A stretch of DNA of 7,571 bases, taken from positions 1 through 7,571 of the forward strand of contig CALCQT010000024.1 in the NCBI GenBank assembly GCA_937894825.1, written 5' to 3'. The first letter of the stretch is position 1. Each line of letters starts with the position of its first letter. The notes under the pieces are model-generated. The model worked only from the letters and a program-made list of their open reading frames with translations. It did not search any database and was not told the DNA's origin. The translations under genes were made by a program, and so were the position numbers. The stretch comes from an uncultured Anaerolineaceae bacterium (GTDB lineage Bacteria; Chloroflexota; Anaerolineae; Anaerolineales; Anaerolineaceae). Shown in pieces: positions 6,574 through 7,571 of the stretch.

Positions 6574-6596
6574 TTACTCCTATGTATCCCAGACAT
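6498..6596 (-). pseudogene. Relic of a HigA-like antitoxin N-terminus
   Basis: A 32-codon minus-strand reading (SKIGKEIYPPKALAKSALQA in its middle) closely matches residues 14-41 of the intact HigA-like antitoxin at 7252-7557. I count 17 identities over 28 ungapped positions, including K-I-x-K-E-I-Y, P, L, S and LQAELI-x-R. The DNA matches too: taaatttcttttccgatttt here against taaatttctttccgaatttt in the intact gene. A TAG at 6498-6500 ends the reading just where the DNA-binding helix-turn-helix would begin, and no helix-turn-helix sequence follows in this frame. It is therefore a truncated paralogue rather than a working antitoxin. It may mark an earlier toxin-antitoxin unit at the edge of the restriction-modification genes. 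Confidence 0.7.
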
Positions 6597-6631
6597 ACCC
6601 AGGTTCTTTCGCTTGTTTTCCAAGCAATAAT

Positions 6632-6790
6632 TTATTCCACTTCGTCATTGAGATCAACCCCCTTGCTGAGTATTGATTTCGTATTATCGGGGGCATAAAT
6701 CATCCAATCCTCATGCAAGGAAAAATGTCCGGAGTGAGCGTCTTTTAGGGAAGGCAAAACAGAACTAACCGTCAGTCTACGTCCGGAACC
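6632..6790 (-). pseudogene. Unidentified short open frame between ASCH gene and methyltransferase
   Basis: A frame open for 52 codons runs from just inside the ASCH gene's 3' end to a TAA at 6632. It includes LPSLKDAHSGHFSLHEDW (about residues 12-29) and SILSKGVDLNDEVE at its end. The only ATG is at residue 30; a TTG at residue 12 is possible. The composition looks protein-like, and the adjacent frame shows MTKWNKLLLGKQ just downstream, so a frameshifted remnant of one longer gene is conceivable. I do not recognise a family. Together with the two fragments nearer the methyltransferase, this makes up all I can see in the 6434-6771 gap; no convincing promoter is visible there. Confidence 0.25.
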
Positions 6791-7167
6791 TCAAAAAAGT
6801 GCAATTTGCCTTTCATCGGCCTGAATGGAAAAATTTCGGGGTCGTCCAGCAGAAAGGCATAATACCCCGGTTCGTGCCATTGTTGATCATATTCATCCGC
6901 ACATTCCGTAACACAATCGATAACGCTGACGGCGCCAACAATCCCGGAGGTTTCAAAATCGGATGACGTCGCCGGCATGACGACCTCGAAATCCTGCTGG
7001 ATTTCGTCACGAAACGTCTCGTATTCTTTTTTAGGCAAATCAAATTTTTGCGACGCATGCACTAAAAACCGTCCCCGATATTGCGTAGGCCATGAGCGGT
7101 TTTCGACCGATTTAATGCCATGAACAACGAGCCAGGCCCAAGGTTGGCGGATGCTGAGTGCTTTCAT
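6772..7167 (-). CDS. ASCH-domain protein (putative RNA-binding/PUA-like fold)
   Basis: ASCH domains share the PUA-like beta-barrel fold, bind RNA or nucleosides, and in some members have ribonuclease or amidohydrolase activity. The 131-residue product is a single domain. It opens with MKALSIRQPWAWLVVHGIKSVENRSW, in which GIKSVE (17-22) is the family's G-x-K-x-x-E signature, continues with YRGRFLVHAS (30-39) and GIVGAVSVIDCV (75-86), and ends with GYYAFLLDDP and the FPFRPMKGKLHFFEV strand. Length is typical of stand-alone ASCH proteins. AAAGGT precedes the ATG at about ten bases. It lies 84 nt after the HigA-like gene on the same strand. A role in defence or in a toxin-antitoxin unit is suggested only by its neighbours. 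Confidence 0.85.
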   Translation of the reverse strand: MKALSIRQPWAWLVVHGIKSVENRSWPTQYRGRFLVHASQKFDLPKKEYETFRDEIQQDFEVVMPATSSDFETSGIVGAVSVIDCVTECADEYDQQWHEPGYYAFLLDDPEIFPFRPMKGKLHFFEVPDVD

Positions 7168-7218
7168 ACGCTATTTTACCTTTATATTTTCATGTCCGGG
7201 TCTCTGCGGGGAAATGCA

Positions 7219-7235
7219 TCGCGTATGCTACGCGA
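7219..7235. other. Short hairpin between antitoxin and ASCH genes
   Basis: TCGCGTA (7219-7225) and TACGCGA (7229-7235) form a perfect seven-base-pair inverted repeat with a TGC loop. It lies 17 nt beyond the antitoxin stop in the direction of transcription. There is no T-run after it on the minus strand (gatgcatttcccc), so a strong intrinsic terminator is unlikely. It could slow or stabilise the transcript, or be an operator. This and the ASCH ribosome-binding site are all I see in the gap. Confidence 0.4.
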
Positions 7236-7251
7236 CGCGCTCCCGCTGATA

Positions 7252-7557
7252 TCACTGCTGATCAATCGGCTCAATCTTCAACGTCAAGCCCAATGGTGTG
7301 AGCAGTTTTAACATTGTGCTTACTTTTATATCAGTTCGTCCATTTTCTATCCGCGTAATTGCCGGCTGCTTAATCCCTGTCAATGCTTCCAATTGTTTTT
7401 GAGTCAGGTTCTTTTCATTTCGTGCTTTCACAAGCCGAATGATTAATTCAGCCTGTAATTCTGACGCTATCAGTTCTTCCGGCGTGTAAATTTCTTTCCG
7501 AATTTTGTTCCATGGAATAGAGACTTCATCTTCCATTTCTTCATACGTATCGTTCAT
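7252..7557 (-). CDS. XRE-family antitoxin, HigA-like
   Basis: Proteins of this type neutralise a RelE/HigB-like mRNA-cleaving toxin and repress their own operon by binding its promoter. The 101-residue product has an acidic N-terminal region with WNKIRKEIYTPEELIASELQ (16-35), then a Cro/C1-type helix-turn-helix (about 50-75) with LTQKQLEALTGIKQPAITRI and ENGRTDIKVSTMLKLLTPLG after it. The length and layout fit HigA antitoxins encoded downstream of their toxin. No partner lies downstream, where an ASCH gene follows. Upstream, only 14 bases remain in the window, and these contain a frame ending in TGA that overlaps this ATG by four bases. The Shine-Dalgarno sequence is weak, which fits translation coupled to an upstream gene. 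Confidence 0.8.
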   Translation of the reverse strand: MNDTYEEMEDEVSIPWNKIRKEIYTPEELIASELQAELIIRLVKARNEKNLTQKQLEALTGIKQPAITRIENGRTDIKVSTMLKLLTPLGLTLKIEPIDQQ

Positions 7558-7571
7558 TTTTTTCTGAGCCT
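7554..7571 (-). CDS. Last codons of a possible upstream gene (toxin?), cut by window edge
   Basis: The final 18 bases can be read as five codons, RLRKK, and a TGA whose first two bases are the TG of the antitoxin ATG (ATGA overlap). In HigBA-type pairs the toxin gene comes first and often ends this way with a basic tail. With only five codons this is suggestive, not proof, and the toxin identity is inferred entirely from the neighbour. Confidence 0.3.
   Translation of the reverse strand, partial: RLRKK

Noticed and set aside
6386..6676. Plus-strand frame of 96 codons opposite the methyltransferase 5' end and the antitoxin relic
   Set aside because: Antisense to the SPPY methyltransferase start and to the relic; no domain recognised.
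6813..7058. Second minus-strand frame inside the ASCH gene
   Set aside because: Very basic shadow reading; the ASCH frame carries the family motifs over its full length.
1..7571. CRISPR arrays, tRNA or rRNA genes, insertion sequences
   Set aside because: No regularly spaced repeats, no cloverleaf-like sequence and no transposase reading were seen on either strand.

Overview
This window is a stretch of bacterial chromosome with nearly every gene on the minus strand, so transcription runs from high to low coordinates. Positions 1-4300 hold most of an S10-type ribosomal protein operon in the conserved order L3-L4-L23-L2-S19-L22-S3-L16. L16 runs off the left edge. The proteins are bacterial (L3, L4 and L23 of bacterial length, L2 with the [10 protein letters not shown] loop). 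Their flavour, such as L2 ending in [14 protein letters not shown] and L22 in GARGRFKP, suggests Chloroflexota, perhaps Anaerolineae, but this is a guess from memory and not a placement.

From about 4596 to the right edge the character changes. The DNA is visibly more AT-rich and the genes are accessory ones. Reading in the direction of transcription they are: the last codons of a gene at the right edge (perhaps a toxin); a HigA-like XRE antitoxin; a small ASCH-domain protein; a 300-base stretch of decayed coding sequence, including a clear relic of a second HigA-like antitoxin; a beta-class DNA methyltransferase with an SPPY motif; and an XcyI/Cfr9I-type restriction endonuclease. The last two overlap by four bases and form a complete type II restriction-modification (R-M) pair. 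By family its target is predicted to be CCCGGG, with N4-cytosine methylation as the protective mark.

The ribosomal operon starts directly at L3. The S10 gene (rpsJ), which usually comes just before L3, is not here; the restriction endonuclease gene occupies the upstream position. A 295-base gap (4301-4595) separates the two. It carries a consensus extended -10 promoter (TGATATAAT) and then a leader of about 195 nt with four stem-loops in series, a good candidate for an autoregulatory ribosomal-protein leader.

The first 67 bases form a perfect 30-bp inverted repeat inside the end of L16. This looks like a fold-back or assembly-end artefact rather than biology. The parts most worth a second look are the R-M island at the head of the ribosomal operon, the structured L3 leader, and the antitoxin relic next to the methyltransferase.
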